Shown in pieces: positions 23,164 to 35,104 of a DNA stretch of 64,000 nt; position 1 is the stretch's first letter; each line of letters starts with the position of its first letter. This DNA comes from Enoplolaimus lenunculus. Taxonomy: Eukaryota > Nematoda > Enoplea > Enoplida > Thoracostomopsidae. The DNA lies in assembly GCA_030248215.1 (NCBI GenBank), contig JASANG010004020.1, positions 124,001 through 188,000 of the forward strand, written 5' to 3'. Made by a program: the position numbers and the translations under genes. The notes below the pieces were generated by a model. It was not told the origin of the DNA. It saw nothing but the letters and a program-made list of their open reading frames with translations, and searched no databases.

Positions 23164-25324
23164 ATGGCGCCATCAGACGGGAGGTTTTACGATGCAGATG
23201 GTCGACGGCTACAAACTATAGTTGAATCTGAAATGAAATTTTTAAGAGTTTTAATTGACAGTTGGTGTGAACGATTATCGAAAGAACTTTCACAACAACT
23301 TTCTGGATTCGGCCAAGTTGGTAATAATCATAAATTGTGCGCAAAGTGCCAGAGTACCATTCAGTTGACAGATAAATTGCTGCCAAATGCATCAACTAAA
23401 CTTAATCCTAGTAATACAATCTCAAGTTTACCAAGTGACGAGAACGACATAAATGCTGATGATAAAAGCCACACTGTGGAAACTATGAAATTCATTTCCG
23501 AAGAGTGCAATCAAATTCCTACCATCAGTCAAGTTGCTAGCAAAGACGTTTGTGCCAGTAAGATATTCTTAAACGACTGTGTTGTCGAGGATGATGTTCA
23601 AAATGACAATGAAAACAACCACATTGAAAGATCAACAACTCATCTGTTTACTGCGAGGTTACTTGAGCACGAAAGTAATGGAAATGACGTTTTGATTCAT
23701 GAAAATGGTATTGGTAATAATGGACGTGTTGGAGCTGTACGAAAACAGATCAAAACGCCAATGAGTCCTGAAGAATTATGCTCAAATTTAAGTGCTGGTC
23801 AAAAATACGCACACGTTCAGGAAGTTGATGATGAATTGGAGACTTTTATGTCAGATAAACAACCAGAAAAACAACAAACAAATCGAGATACAGTAAATGC
23901 AACGTCATCTGTTTGCATATCGCTGTCACCATGGCAGTCTTCCATGAACTTATCAGATTTTGAAAGGCGTCGCGAGATTTCTGGTAATAATAAATCTGAT
24001 TTTCAAACGCAGTTTACTTCGTTTCAAAATGCCAACAACAATATTATGTTGCCTGGTGGCGACAGCATTTTAGCGACACAAGACTCAATTGGTACAACAT
24101 CATTAGACTTGTCAAAATTTGATAAACTTCTGTTTCAGTCTTCAGTGCCTGCTGTTTCTGCTAGTCAAAATGATGCACTTGCCGTTGTCAGTGCATTAGC
24201 AACGACACCTTTTCTTCAACAGTTGCCGTCTGCAGCAATATGCACCAAATCCGATAATATAAAATTTTCCGGTTGCTCGTTTCAAAAGAAATCGTTCGAT
24301 TTGCCTCAGTCACCCATGGCTGTTTTAAATTGTCTGGATTTAGATGGCAATCAGATAAACTCAATTCCATCGTCAGTCAGCGCCGGGATCTCAGCACCGT
24401 ACCATAAACGTTTCGCTGCCGCATTTCCTTTATTTGACAAAGAACAATGTTCATCAACCAGCAAAATATATAAGTCAGAAGCTAACATTGACCAAAAGAG
24501 CGCAAATGTAAGTTGGGTTCACAGAAATTCGCTTATAGATTTGTATTATTGAGCTACTAAGTATAAAGCCATTGTATATTTAGGGCCGTAACTAAAGATT
24601 TACTATATTCCTAAAAGCGTAAGCGTTTAAAATATGTAAACATAAGCCTAAGCCTAAATAAACAATATACTATATAGTTTATAATCTAAACATTCTGTGT
24701 TACAGTCCCTCCATAAAACGAGACAGATGTAAATGTAACATGGGCCAAGTGTAATGTAACTCAGTTTAAATATTTCGACACGGAAGTGATTTTAGGTCCA
24801 TAAAACGACAGTGAAAAACAAATCAAACGGCTCAAAGAGTTTGGATTGGGCTATGTTTGCTGGCGTTCTACCGGAAGAAGTACTACAGAAAGTAAGCTGA
24901 AATTTAGGTAACGCATCAATCATCGTATTATTTCAAGTGTGGATACATTGTTTTATTAAGTATTTAGAGCTGGAATGTGTATTTTAGTTTATTATGTTTT
25001 ATTTCTCTAAAAATTTGTATCCCGATCATGATGTTGATTTTTGTGCTTTTAATGTGCAGATCTGTGAGAAACAATAAACAACAATGTATTGCCGTACTTT
25101 TTCAGTTGGATGAAGAAGGAAAAGTTTGCCCTTTGTGCCAGAAGCATTTCCATGATCGCTCGAATGTTCGGCGCCACATCAACACAGTTCATTTGAAAGC
25201 AAAACGCTTTGTTTGTCCTGGATGCGGTTATGCATTTGCTAGAAAAGACGGTTTAACACATCATTATAAAACTCATCCGGCATGTTGTCGTTTTGGTGAT
25301 TCACCGACTGCTCTTACCAAATAG
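23164..25324 (+). CDS. ZF-B: two-finger C2H2 protein with LR..WC N-terminal motif
   Basis: Three exons, 23164-24507, 24796-24891 and 25106-25324, all phase 0; about 552 aa. An in-frame TGA at 23155-23157 shows that translation starts at the ATG at 23164 rather than entering from an upstream exon. Residues 21-38 carry the shared motif (E23, L27-R28, W34-C35, L38). Exon 1 is then Asn/Ser/Gln-rich and acidic in places, probably disordered. The small middle exon encodes a helix-like LDWAMFAGVLPEEVLQK. The final exon carries fingers CPLC-X12-H-X4-H and CPGC-X12-H-X3-H, the second with an FARKD helix start. Likely nuclear and DNA-binding; the targets are unknown. Confidence 0.8.
24569..24746. mobile_element. 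TTAGGC-bearing MITE in ZF-B intron 1
   Basis: One end reads TAGGGCCGTAAC, the interior CATAAGCCTAAGCCTAAAT, and the other end ATGTAACATGGGCC. It is a degenerate copy of the family that is best seen at 42112-42459. Confidence 0.5.
24796..24891 (+). CDS. ZF-B small middle exon (32 codons)
   Basis: It is bounded by the acceptor TGATTTTAG (ending 24795) and the donor AAA|GTAAGC. It is open in phase 0 in the frame of both neighbours and encodes a basic stretch, KTTVKNKSNGSK, then LDWAMFAGVLPEEVLQK. It was found by splice signals and phase, so it is likely but not certain. Confidence 0.6.
25106..25324 (+). CDS. ZF-B last exon: C2H2 finger pair
   Basis: The acceptor TACTTTTTCAG ends at 25105. The exon opens LDEEGKV, then CPLC...HINTVH and CPGC...HYKTH, and stops with TAG at 25322-25324 after a short tail that contains a CC pair. 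Confidence 0.85.
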   Translation: MDEEGKVCPLCQKHFHDRSNVRRHINTVHLKAKRFVCPGCGYAFARKDGLTHHYKTHPACCRFGDSPTALTK

Positions 25325-26713
25325 TCGCGATCTGAATTTAAATATCGCTCTGTAGCTTTACTAATACTACGGTAATGTATAATTTTTGGCTGTTTTTTTG
25401 ATTATTTTCTAATTGGTTTTGTTTGTTTTTACGTATGAAAACGGAAGACTGTGCTTACGTACAAGATTGCATGTGTTGTCAATTGGGTTTCGGCTTTAAA
25501 TTTTTCTGTACGCAGTCAATGTATTGTTTTAAATGCTAAATTTCATTATTTTTTCGCAGCTTAATTTTGAGACGGCATAATTTTGATATTCTAAATTTTA
25601 TTCTTAAGGTTGTGTTTGCCTGTGTTGCATTTATGCATAACCGCCAAGGTTCCAACCGGAACGGTATTTCACAGGAAGCGTGAACAGGTGCTAACTGACT
25701 ATAGTTCAAAATAAAATATGTTCTTCATCGACTGTTTTGTGTTTTTACCGGCCAGTTTTTCAAATTGTACAGAAACTTGTGTCAAATACGTTAAAATATG
25801 CTGAATCTGTAGATGTGAACAAGTTGCGAAAAACTTGAGTTGCAGCAAAAGAACGGTGACGGACGGCAGCCTACGGATGGCGAACGGTGACAGACGGCGC
25901 CGTACAGGTGATGCACGGTGACAGACGTCGAGTATAGCGCAACCCGAATTCTTCACAATTCGAAATAAAACCGTAAAAATTCCGGTTCCTATATCTTTCA
26001 CCGCCAGAACAAGCACATGAATTGAGTTTTAGCAGGAATTTCCACGGGAGCAGGAACTACGGTTGAACGCTGGTAGCCATAATTTTTGTGACCATGTGGT
26101 CATCTATGCCATGTATGTATACGATGTTTGTTTAAATCATTGGGATTTTTATTGTCATAAATCAGTCAGGTCAAGATAAACTACCTTATAATCGGTTGCC
26201 AAACTCGCTAAAGTTTTAGAAGCAGCTTTTTAGCGTAAGAATAACTATTTATTACGCCGTATGGAGTTTGGTCAGTATGTATTACGTAGTATGAAAAACG
26301 AAGTTTTACTATAAATAATGGCTTGTTGGACTGTCGGGATTTCGTGTTCAACTGAAATTCTTCAATAAGAAAAAATTAGCGCAAATTACTACTGTTTACA
26401 AATAAATTTAAGGTTTGTAAAAATATGTTCGTACGACATTATGCAGCACAGGTGTACGGCAAACAGTATCATCTGAACCAGTGTTATGTTCCACAATTGT
26501 AATCGTGTTCCTAGTTTCTTTAAACAGCACTGCGCTTGCGTGTAATTGAAATCTTGTTCACGAAAACGAAATAAGGTATATTTGCGTTTATTTTATTGTG
26601 CATATAGTGGTCAGGTCGTTTTACTGCAGAAAATGGCTGAACTTCTGTAGTACTTTTTACAGATGCAATATATGGATTACTGTTTCGAATTAAATCGCAA
26701 TTTCGACTGTTAA
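25325..26713. other. ZF-B 3' flank and intergenic stretch
   Basis: Should hold the ZF-B 3' UTR. A cluster of CGGTGACGGACGG-like repeats (four copies, about 25853-25930) is visible. No gene recognised. Confidence 0.4.
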
Positions 26714-27470
26714 TCCCTATTCACACGTGCAAGTTTTTGCCGCAAAAAGTTGCACGTGCAACTTGCATGTGTAAGTTTGGTCACAAAGTAGATTTGAAGT
26801 TCTTGCAGCTACAAATTGTTCATTAGAATTCATGTGATTGAATTTAATTCGCACGTGTGAACGCCGTCGCAAATCGCTCGAATTTCTTGCATTTGCATTT
26901 TCATTGGCCAATCAGAAGACATGTTGCTGAGCGCCTTTTGAATTAATTCAGACTTATTGGATTTATTCAAGAAGTGTGAATTGATTCCAATATCTAACTT
27001 GTTTGATATTTCGCAGCCGACGGCGAAAGTAATGGGACTAGTTTTAAATTTTTAAGCATTAAATAAAGATTGCGTCGCGATGAAAACTTTTTCAAGTCAA
27101 GAAATTTCGAGTATAACCTTCTTTGCGCATGGATGTTTCTTACAACTGAAACTTGCAGCTGCGAGTTTTTGGAAAAATTCCTTCGAAGAACTTGCAACTG
27201 CATGTTATTCATGATTAATATATGCGAAGAATTAATTCGTAGGTATGAATAATCCTGCAAGTAGAATTCATTTATCATCATTGGCTAAACTGATAGATTA
27301 TAGGTTATGTTTGATATTTATTGCAGTGGTCAGCAAATTATTCACATAAATTCATGTCAACATTCAGAATGTAAGTTATGATTCTTTACAAATACTTGCA
27401 GCTGCAAGTATTTCGTGCAAGTTGCAGCTGCAAGTTCTCGCAGCAAATACTTGCACGTGTGAATAGGACT
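26714..27470. mobile_element. MITE with CACGTGCAAG ends, 0.75 kb
   Basis: The left end reads CCCTATTCACACGTGCAAG and the right end CTTGCACGTGTGAATAGG, which are inverted and nearly perfect. Internally, CTTGCAGCTGCAAG-like palindromes recur at both ends. Related copies lie at 50215-50490 and 52213-52706. I cannot fix the target duplication or the superfamily; the termini recall PIF/Harbinger-like elements, which is inference. Its ORFs are not convincing. Confidence 0.7.
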
Positions 27471-29125
27471 TTAGTTGTATTTGCAAGCACAGTTTTAATT
27501 GCATCCCTGCGTTGTGGCTTATACGAAGCTTATTGAAATTACGATTTGGTTGTTAGTTATATTTTAAGCACAGCTTTAATAGCATCCCTACATTGTGTCT
27601 TATAGATGCTTTATTACAGTTTCAGCTTGTGTTATATGTCATGTGTAACTGCGTTTGTGGTATAAGAATAATTTTGTTTTATGTTATCCCTGAGCTGTAC
27701 TAATTATTGTTACACTAAAACTAAGATATTTTAAATTTAGAATCTTTATTCTCAATAGCAGACATATTAAAAGTTTGGCTTGTTTACGACATTTATTCTA
27801 TCTTGTGAGAAAAATAAATCTACGCCATACTTTTTTTAATCATACTGACTACTCACAATGCATTTGATTTGCCACATTTTGTGTAAATGTTTTATTTCGT
27901 TGTGGTATGAAGCAAGCGATGGATGGAATGGGGGAAACGATCAGTAATGCTGCTACATTTTTCAATATTAACGGTATTATTTTTAAGTATAAACATTGTA
28001 AGTTTAGTCGTTGGGTCCGTATAAGAAGGAACCTGTACTCAGTGGTCTTAAAATATGGTATTTTTGTTATATTACTTTTATTTGCATAAACTGTGTGTTA
28101 TGATTTTGTTATATGTACTCCGGAAATCCTCGAATGAAAAAATTAAGCAAAATTTAAACGATAATCAAAAACAATTTAAAGTTTTTATCACAGTTCGTTT
28201 TTTGTGGTATTTGAATTCCAAGGAATAATTATTCTGAGTAAAATGTATCTAAACCACAAAAAATCACACACGAGTATATTCGCAAACAGCATTTCCACAC
28301 CATATACGTAACAATAATTTGGTCATTCTATCCATCAGTCAACTTTTCGGGACGTTTTGGCTGTTCAACTGTGTATATAAGTTTTTGATCCTGTACTGAA
28401 AAACAATCGTGAGCTGTTGTCAAATTTTGTTATACAACCGTGCTGAACGATGGTTTTACGTTAAATTTTGTAGAATGTTGCTAAATACATGCCAAAATAA
28501 CACCATTAATATTGATAGATTAATTAAATAGGACTGCACATATTTAAGCATAAGAATACCGAAATTTCGCTTGATCAACAAAAGATGTTTTTGTCGAAAT
28601 AGGAAACTATTGAACAGCATCCTGTTAGGCATTGTTGCAATTAATCTCATGGTTAACCGTATTGGCGATACGGCTGAATTTGTGTCGTAGTTCAACCGGA
28701 TACCAAAAATTATGCATGTATACCCGGACCAGAGCTGCATGTCGATGTTTTGCTAAATCCAGGTATTCGGTTGTACAGCAATGACAGATATTTCGGCTGT
28801 TTTCACGAAACACTTTATTTCTAACGTCTAAAACAGAACCTAATGTGCAACACTGTAGTCTGAAAAATATTATGTGGTGTAATTTCTCGCAATTGCAATA
28901 TTTTATTATTTATTCGTTTGCACATAAATTTTTGCAAATACGTTTGATCTTTATTTACATCACTACTCAGAGCGATTGGTAACGTTTTGGTGCGTTCAGT
29001 TTTAACCTTTGGTGCAATTGAGGAAAATTCGCCGACATTTTTTCAAAAAGCCTGTAACCAATTTTAACATTACGGTTACGTGTTGCCGAATATTCGGTTT
29101 TGATATCAATCGGTGTTCATTTCTG
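27471..29125. other. Intergenic stretch, no gene recognised
   Basis: AT-rich sequence. Two 35-45 bp segments ending in TTGTGxCTTATA are repeated near 27495-27530 and 27560-27605. The ORFs here are short and resemble nothing I know. Confidence 0.35.
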
Positions 29126-29293
29126 CGGCCCATGTATACAACAGGACCCGAAGTTTTTCCGGCAGGGCTGTAATTGAATATGCTTAAGCTTTAGACTAAT
29201 TTTTTTGGCTTAGGTTTAGGTATACGCTCATTCTTAATTTAGGCTTAGAAATATGCTTATATTACTGTTCCGTCCCTGTTCTATACATTGGCC
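29126..29293. mobile_element. TTAGGC-bearing MITE
   Basis: It begins CGGCCCATGTATAC, has GGCTTAGGTTTAGG and TTTAGGCTTAG inside, and ends TACATTGGCCATT. The orientation is opposite to the copy at 29555-29725. Confidence 0.5.
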
Positions 29294-29554
29294 ATTTCTG
29301 TTATAGAAATTACTAGTGTTGATTTTGTCTATCGGTATCGGTAAAATCGGGTTGTCGCTGTCGTATATTTGTCGGCATACCGATACTTTAAGTTTCCGGC
29401 GGAAACCGATGTCCGTTTTCGTTATACAAAAACCGGAAGGAAAACATTGTGTATAACATCGCGAAATATTCAGTAAGTACATATTTAAAATTTAATAAAA
29501 CTGAATATTTGCACTCCTCAGCTGTGTTAGCAAAAAAATGAACACCTCTCAAAC

Positions 29555-29725
29555 ATTGGCCAATGTTACATTTAAGGCCGTAACAGTAGATTAAGCGTAT
29601 TCCTAAGCCTAAGCGTTGCAAAAGCGTATTCCTAAGCTTAAGCCGAAGGAAAAAATGTCTAAAATGTAAGCAACTCTTTTACGGACCGACCAGAAACCGG
29701 GACGGCCCTATTAAAAGTAACATGA
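29555..29725. mobile_element. TTAGGC-bearing MITE
   Basis: It begins TTGGCCAATGTTACATTTAA and ends TTAAAAGTAACATGAGC. CCTAAGCCTAAGCG and a second CCTAAGCTTAAGCC lie inside. The termini match those of 42112-42459. Confidence 0.6.
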
Positions 29726-29873
29726 GCAGAAACATTTATAGTTCAATATCCGTTTTCTGTTTCCGTCATTTTGATCACTATCCGTTTATGCTTGAGTTAG
29801 TTTTACTGCCCGTTTACACTATGACACTTACCATGTGCAGTTGTGAATGGCTTAGACGCAGACTGCGTAGACT

Positions 29874-30620
29874 GTCTACAAACCTCCAAAACCGATACTT
29901 GAACAGTTAGCTAATAGATAATTTGCATATTAGCATAGTTTATAAGCCTAAATTAGAACTTTTTACAATATTTCACTAATTATTATGGTTAAAAGCAGTA
30001 TAATTTCAGCACTAAAGGGTTGTTAGGTACGAGGAATTTGAATACATTGTTTACAAACCTCCAAAACCGATAATTGAATAGATAGCTAATTTGCATATTA
30101 GCTTAATTGACAAGACAAAATTAGGACTTTTTAAATTATTTCAATACTTTGGGTTTACTGAAGGTTTTTTGGTGCGAGGAATCTGAATCAAATGATTACA
30201 AACCTCCAAAACCGATAATTGAGTAATTAACTAATAGACAATTTGCCTATAAGCATAAATGATAAGCCTAAATTAGGCGTTTTTACAATGTTTCACTAAT
30301 TATTAGGGTTACAAGTAATCTAATTTCAGCAATAATGGGTTTTCGGGTGCGAGGAATCTGAATAAATCGCCTACAAACGTTTAAAAGCGATTATCGAGTA
30401 GTTAGCTAATGGCTATTTTGCATATTTGCTTAATTGACGAGACAAAATTAGGACTTTTTAAATTATTTCAATAATTATTAGGGTTTACTGAAGGTTTTTG
30501 GGTGCGAGGAATCTGTATCAATTGTTTACAAACCTCCAAAACCGATATATGAATAGTTAGCTAATAATTAATTTGCATATTACCTTAATTGCTTACGGGT
30601 GTTCGAGCTTCGCTCAATAA
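29874..30620 (+). repeat. Dimeric satellite array, five units
   Basis: Units starting with G(T)TTACAAACCTCCAAAACC begin at 29874, 30049, 30194, 30369 and 30524, so lengths alternate at about 175, 145, 175 and 155 bp. The long and short unit types differ in the middle (long: GCATATTAGCATAGTTTATAAGC; short: TTAGCTTAATTGACAAGAC). The array closes with the hairpin CGAGCTTCGCTC. Related arrays lie at 41340-41950 and 10330-10775. Confidence 0.8.
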
Positions 30621-30784
30621 ATGTAGTCCCACTACGGCTTGTCATAGTTATGCATTGCTTAATCTTTTGTTTTTTATACAGGTGTGATGCAAAAAACATT
30701 GTTGTACTACACAGTATTAACTGTGAATAATAACCGTGGAACACAGAAACGGTGTTGAATATAGAAACAAATTCGCTGTCAGAA

Positions 30785-33700
30785 ATGTATGTCAATGACA
30801 AATATCAACATTCGTTGCATACGTTAATTGAAACTGAAGTAATCAATTTACGTGATTACATGAATAACTGGTGTAACTCATTGCTTCGTAAAATTTCATC
30901 TACAACTTCTCAAACAACTGCATGTAAACATAACAGGAGTGAATCGAGTTCAACGCTTTCATTAAATCATTGCCAAAACAAGAAATCTAAATTTTGTTGT
31001 GATGATTCTGTGAACGATGTGACGAACGGAATTGTTGCATGGCGCAGTGAATATGCTTTTTCGGATGATGTTGATAATACGGTTAGTTCGCCACGTATGG
31101 CATCTGGTGGGAAAGAAAATCTAAGATGCGATCTTACGGATGAAAATAGTGTAGACAACACGCGATTGAATGCGGAATCAGTTGATGTTAATATGACACT
31201 GGTTAGTGGGAAATCATCCATCCATCAGCCATGTAATACTGATGATTACAATCATGCAAATCTTGATTATGGCACAAAATCTCAGGCTGTTGGACGCAAT
31301 AGGAATTTGGGTTGTGAACAACGTATGGATAATAGAAAAGAACAGGTTGATGAAGACTCGTTAACCGCAACGCCAATTAATCCTGCAGAAACGACTAATA
31401 ATTCGAATGATGCAACACCGGCTACGTCTCCAGTTGGACAAATGATTGATTGCCACAAGACTCGGTTGGATGAATTTACACAACCTTCTTCAAGTGCGTC
31501 GAAACACAACGAAAGCTTGTTAATTGGTCGAGATGTTGCATGCGATGAGAGTTCATTGAGTTCGGAATCAGCAACAGTAGTCTCAAATGCAATACTGCCA
31601 GTTGAAATTTCAGCCCAGTCGAGCAATAAAGTTTTGTCAGATCCAAGCCCAAATGATAGCATGCGGACGGTGCCGTATCAAGAGGTTGTCGGGAAAAAAA
31701 CTGTTGCTTCTGTAGACGAGGAACGTGGCCGCATGATGAATGGCGTTTTGAAAGATTCCCAAACATATTGTGCTGTTGTGGCGGCAAAAGCTTTGAATAA
31801 TTCCTCAGTGTCGCCGCCGAATAATTCCGATGAACCAAGTTGTTCGACCGTTGTTGACAGGTCAGATCATACTTCTTGTAGTGTAAATTCGAAACCAACC
31901 GGAACAATTAAACCATCTGTGCCGTTGTCAGGCGCTCAGCTCCGGCGGAGCTCTGATTTTCGATCATCAAACACTTTTTCAAGTTGTATGATAAAATCCG
32001 CATCAAAATCAACCAATGCTGCTCGTTCTTTGCGTTTGCAACGAATTTCAGCTCAATTGTTTGCACAACAGTCGCAATCGAATGTCCACCGTTCAGATGA
32101 AGACCAGTTGGCGAACTCATGCACCAATAATGATTTACAATCAGTAAGTGTACTTTGCTAACAGCTCAAGTGACATTTGAAATGATTCGTAAAAACAGAT
32201 TGCATTCTCGCAAGTTTAACGTTTCCGATAAATATTTTATCGTTGGTTGAGTTGTTCGGTTCGGTGTTCATGTATTCGTCGTTTAATCATGTGTTTCACT
32301 ACGCATTTGCGTAACAAATTTGAACATTTGTGCAATTCGGAACGCAACCCAAAAATAAATGTGCCGAAGATGGAAACCGGGAAATGAAAAGATTCCATAT
32401 TTTGCTCCCCGCAATCAAAACCGCTTATTAAAAATAAATGTTTTTTAAAAAACGACAACATTTCACTACATTTTTCATTAAACTTGTTAACATTCACCAT
32501 TCGACTGCATAAGGTGATAATTAATGTGCTCTTTCGAACAATTTTTTCAAACAACGGTGCATCGAACAACAACCGAAGAATGAATTGTACGATTCTAAAA
32601 TTGCGTGTTTAAATGCGGAATCTTGCAAAGTGATTATTAGCTTAATGTACGCTAATATATTTTTGTCATTCTGAATCATTTACGGTACGTATATTTTCCG
32701 ATATCCGGACACTACAGGCAGGGTGCAACCGGAATTCCGGTTCCGGTTCCGGCATTTTTTCACCTTCCGGTTCCGGTTCCGGTAAATTTTTACCGGATTT
32801 AAAAATTCCGGTGTTATAATTTGGCCGTTTTTTTAACTTTGCTAATCTTTAAGAATCTCTTTAGAAAGCCACTTGTATTCCGAATATAAGCCATTGATGG
32901 TGGATTTCACTTCAGTCGACGACGAAAATCTAAAATACAACAAATAAAATAAATATCTATGTTCGACTAAGGTTATTTCACAAATAATAGAGCAAAAAAT
33001 AAGATTAAAATGAAATTTTTGGTGAAATGCATTTTTCACTTTCCGGTTCCGGTTCCGGTAAAATTTTCAAATTCCGGTTCCGGTAAATTGTAATTCCGGT
33101 TGCACCCTGACTACAGGGTACAAGCGGAATTCCGGTTCCGGCATTTTTTTACCTTCCGGTTCCGGTAAATTTTTACCGGAATTAAAAATTCTGGTATTAA
33201 AATTTGGTCGGTGGAAATTAAGATATTTTACTCAAAAATGACGCTAAAAATTAAACAGGTTTCATTAGTATAGTAAGCAAATCTTGATAATTGCCAGAAA
33301 TAAACTTTCGAAGGTAGAGTTCGCTTCTGTGCATTATGAAAATCTTAAACACAGCATATAAAGTGAATACCTATCTCCAACTAAGGGTTATTTCACAAAT
33401 AATATTGCAAAAAAGAAAAATAAAATGAATTTTTTGGTGGCATGTATTTTTCATTTTCCGGTTTCGTATCCGGTAATATTTTCAAATTCCGTTTCCGGTA
33501 AATTGTAATTCCGGTTGCACCTGCCTGACAGAAACCGTAGATACATATGATTGCGTGTATATTTTCAGATGGATGACTGCCTGTCAGATTCTGTCAAGCA
33601 TCTGCAAACGAATTCGTCTATCAGAACTAGCAGAAATAGCACAAATACAGGTACAAAACATGGACGTGCAAACAAGTTGTTTGTCCCGAATATTGACAGA

Positions 33701-35104
33701 AATAGTTCGTGCTACATAAATGAGGCATCAAATTTGAATACTGATTTGCCAAATGAAACAAACTGCGAGCAGTTAAAATCAGAAATAAACAATGCATCTT
33801 CTCCAACACTTCTGTTAGCTTCTAAACAGTCTGGCTCGGTCATAACTACTGAACGGCATCGCAAACGTTTAGCTAATGCTTCGACTACTCGAGCTCTCAA
33901 TGAATGCTCTTCTGCAGCAGCCACTGATCTCAATGAGCGAACAAGAACTGCTTCAGTCGCTATTTTACAGGGAATAAGTGTGCCTAAAACTCAACAATTA
34001 TCCTCAAGTACAATTGATTTGCAAGCGCAAATTTCGGTAGAACCATCCACAGTCCTTAATGTTAGAACGGGTTGCCCTATATCCATGCCACGCACTGGTG
34101 ATTCACGTGTGAAAAGTACTCATGACGATGTTCGCCATTCAGCAGCCATCTCTGCTCGTTCATCATGGAATTCCGATACTACGGCTACTTTAACTACAAG
34201 GCAATCCAAAGTGTTGTTTGGTGGAAATTATTCAAGCACCAATGCTCCAAAAGTAAATATTGTTCTAACGTTCATAGTTTTTTTGTCTTTTCTATTATAT
34301 AACAGGAAGTATGTACATCCGTACAAAACTTGATTTTATACAGTTACATTAAGTATTGAACAACTTGTAAGCAACCGTTGTGATTATCGGAGGCGTTTGC
34401 AGAAAATCTGAATTGCGGAAGCAAGGTATACTTTCACGGACCACCTATAATTTCGAAAAATTATTCTCACGTTTAATTGCGCCACAATAGCGTTATGTAG
34501 CAGAACGCAATGTTGAAACCACGTCACCAATTGAACCATATTTGTCTTTAATATCAATAGATATATATTTGCATATCAGTATAACATATTGTATTTTGTG
34601 GAATATTTTGAGTTAATTCAGAAGTACATTAGTGGTTAACAGAAAGTTATCGACATTTGATCCATCATTGTACCGTTGTTGGGATACCTGGCTTCTGCAT
34701 CAACTGCTAATCTTTCTACCATACAGGTGATGATAAGGCTAAATTCGTGCAGTGTCTACATGATGTATATACATTGCAGCTGGAGTGAGCGGTGGTACAT
34801 TTGACGACGAGGAGAGTAGAGATGTGTTTTTAAATTTTGCTTTTTCAATTCAGGCGCATCTGCTTTTGCTCTCGTAAGTAAATCAATATATTTTGAATTT
34901 TAGACACCACTGAAACAATGTCCAACGTGTAGAAAAACGTTTCGCGGCTCCAGCTCACTTAACAGACACATCAAAAGCATTCATCTGAAAGAAACATATG
35001 CCTGTCCATTATGTGGTCAGTGTTACTCGGATCGCGCAAATTTGGCTCGGCATGTGCGAACAGCCCATCGTGAAGTGAAGTTGCCATGGCGAATGCTATG
35101 CTAA
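30785..35104 (+). CDS. ZF-C: two-finger C2H2 protein with LR..WC N-terminal motif
   Basis: Three exons, 30785-32143, 33569-34252 and 34904-35104, all phase 0; about 747 aa. The start is the first ATG of the frame. A CAG directly before it (ending 30782) could also serve as an acceptor, so a further 5' exon is not excluded. Residues 16-33 carry the shared motif (E18, L22-R23, W29-C30, L33). The rest of exons 1 and 2 is Ser/Asn/Thr-rich with basic patches and looks disordered. The last exon carries fingers CPTC-X12-H-X4-H and CPLC-X12-H-X4-H. Intron 1 holds two nested hAT-like MITEs. Likely a nuclear DNA-binding protein of unknown role. Confidence 0.8.
32719..33109. mobile_element. hAT-like MITE, family 1, intact, in ZF-C intron 1
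   Basis: 391 bp with perfect 18-bp inverted termini CAGGGTGCAACCGGAATT and a perfect 8-bp duplication, ACTACAGG, at 32711-32718 and 33110-33117. It is nearly identical to 7099-7483. The right-hand duplication includes the first bases of an older element of the same kind (33114-33527), so this copy landed at the tip of an existing one. Confidence 0.9.
33114..33527. mobile_element. hAT-like MITE, family 1, older diverged copy
   Basis: It begins CAGGGTACAAGCGGAATT and ends AATTCCGGTTGCACCTG. It has the same layout as 32719-33109 with many substitutions. No clear duplication remains; its left flank was split by the younger insertion. Confidence 0.75.
34904..35104 (+). CDS. ZF-C last exon: C2H2 finger pair
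   Basis: The acceptor TTGAATTTTAG ends at 34903. The exon encodes TPLKQ, then CPTC...HIKSIH and CPLC...HVRTAH, followed by a short tail EVKLPWRMLC and a TAA stop at 35102-35104. Confidence 0.85.
   Translation, partial: TPLKQCPTCRKTFRGSSSLNRHIKSIHLKETYACPLCGQCYSDRANLARHVRTAHREVKLPWRMLC

Noticed and set aside
14701-25324. ZF units as alternative 3' exons of an upstream BTB gene
   Set aside because: No BTB domain is visible in any frame I could read, and ZF-B has a stop directly before its ATG. The comparison is kept only as an analogy.
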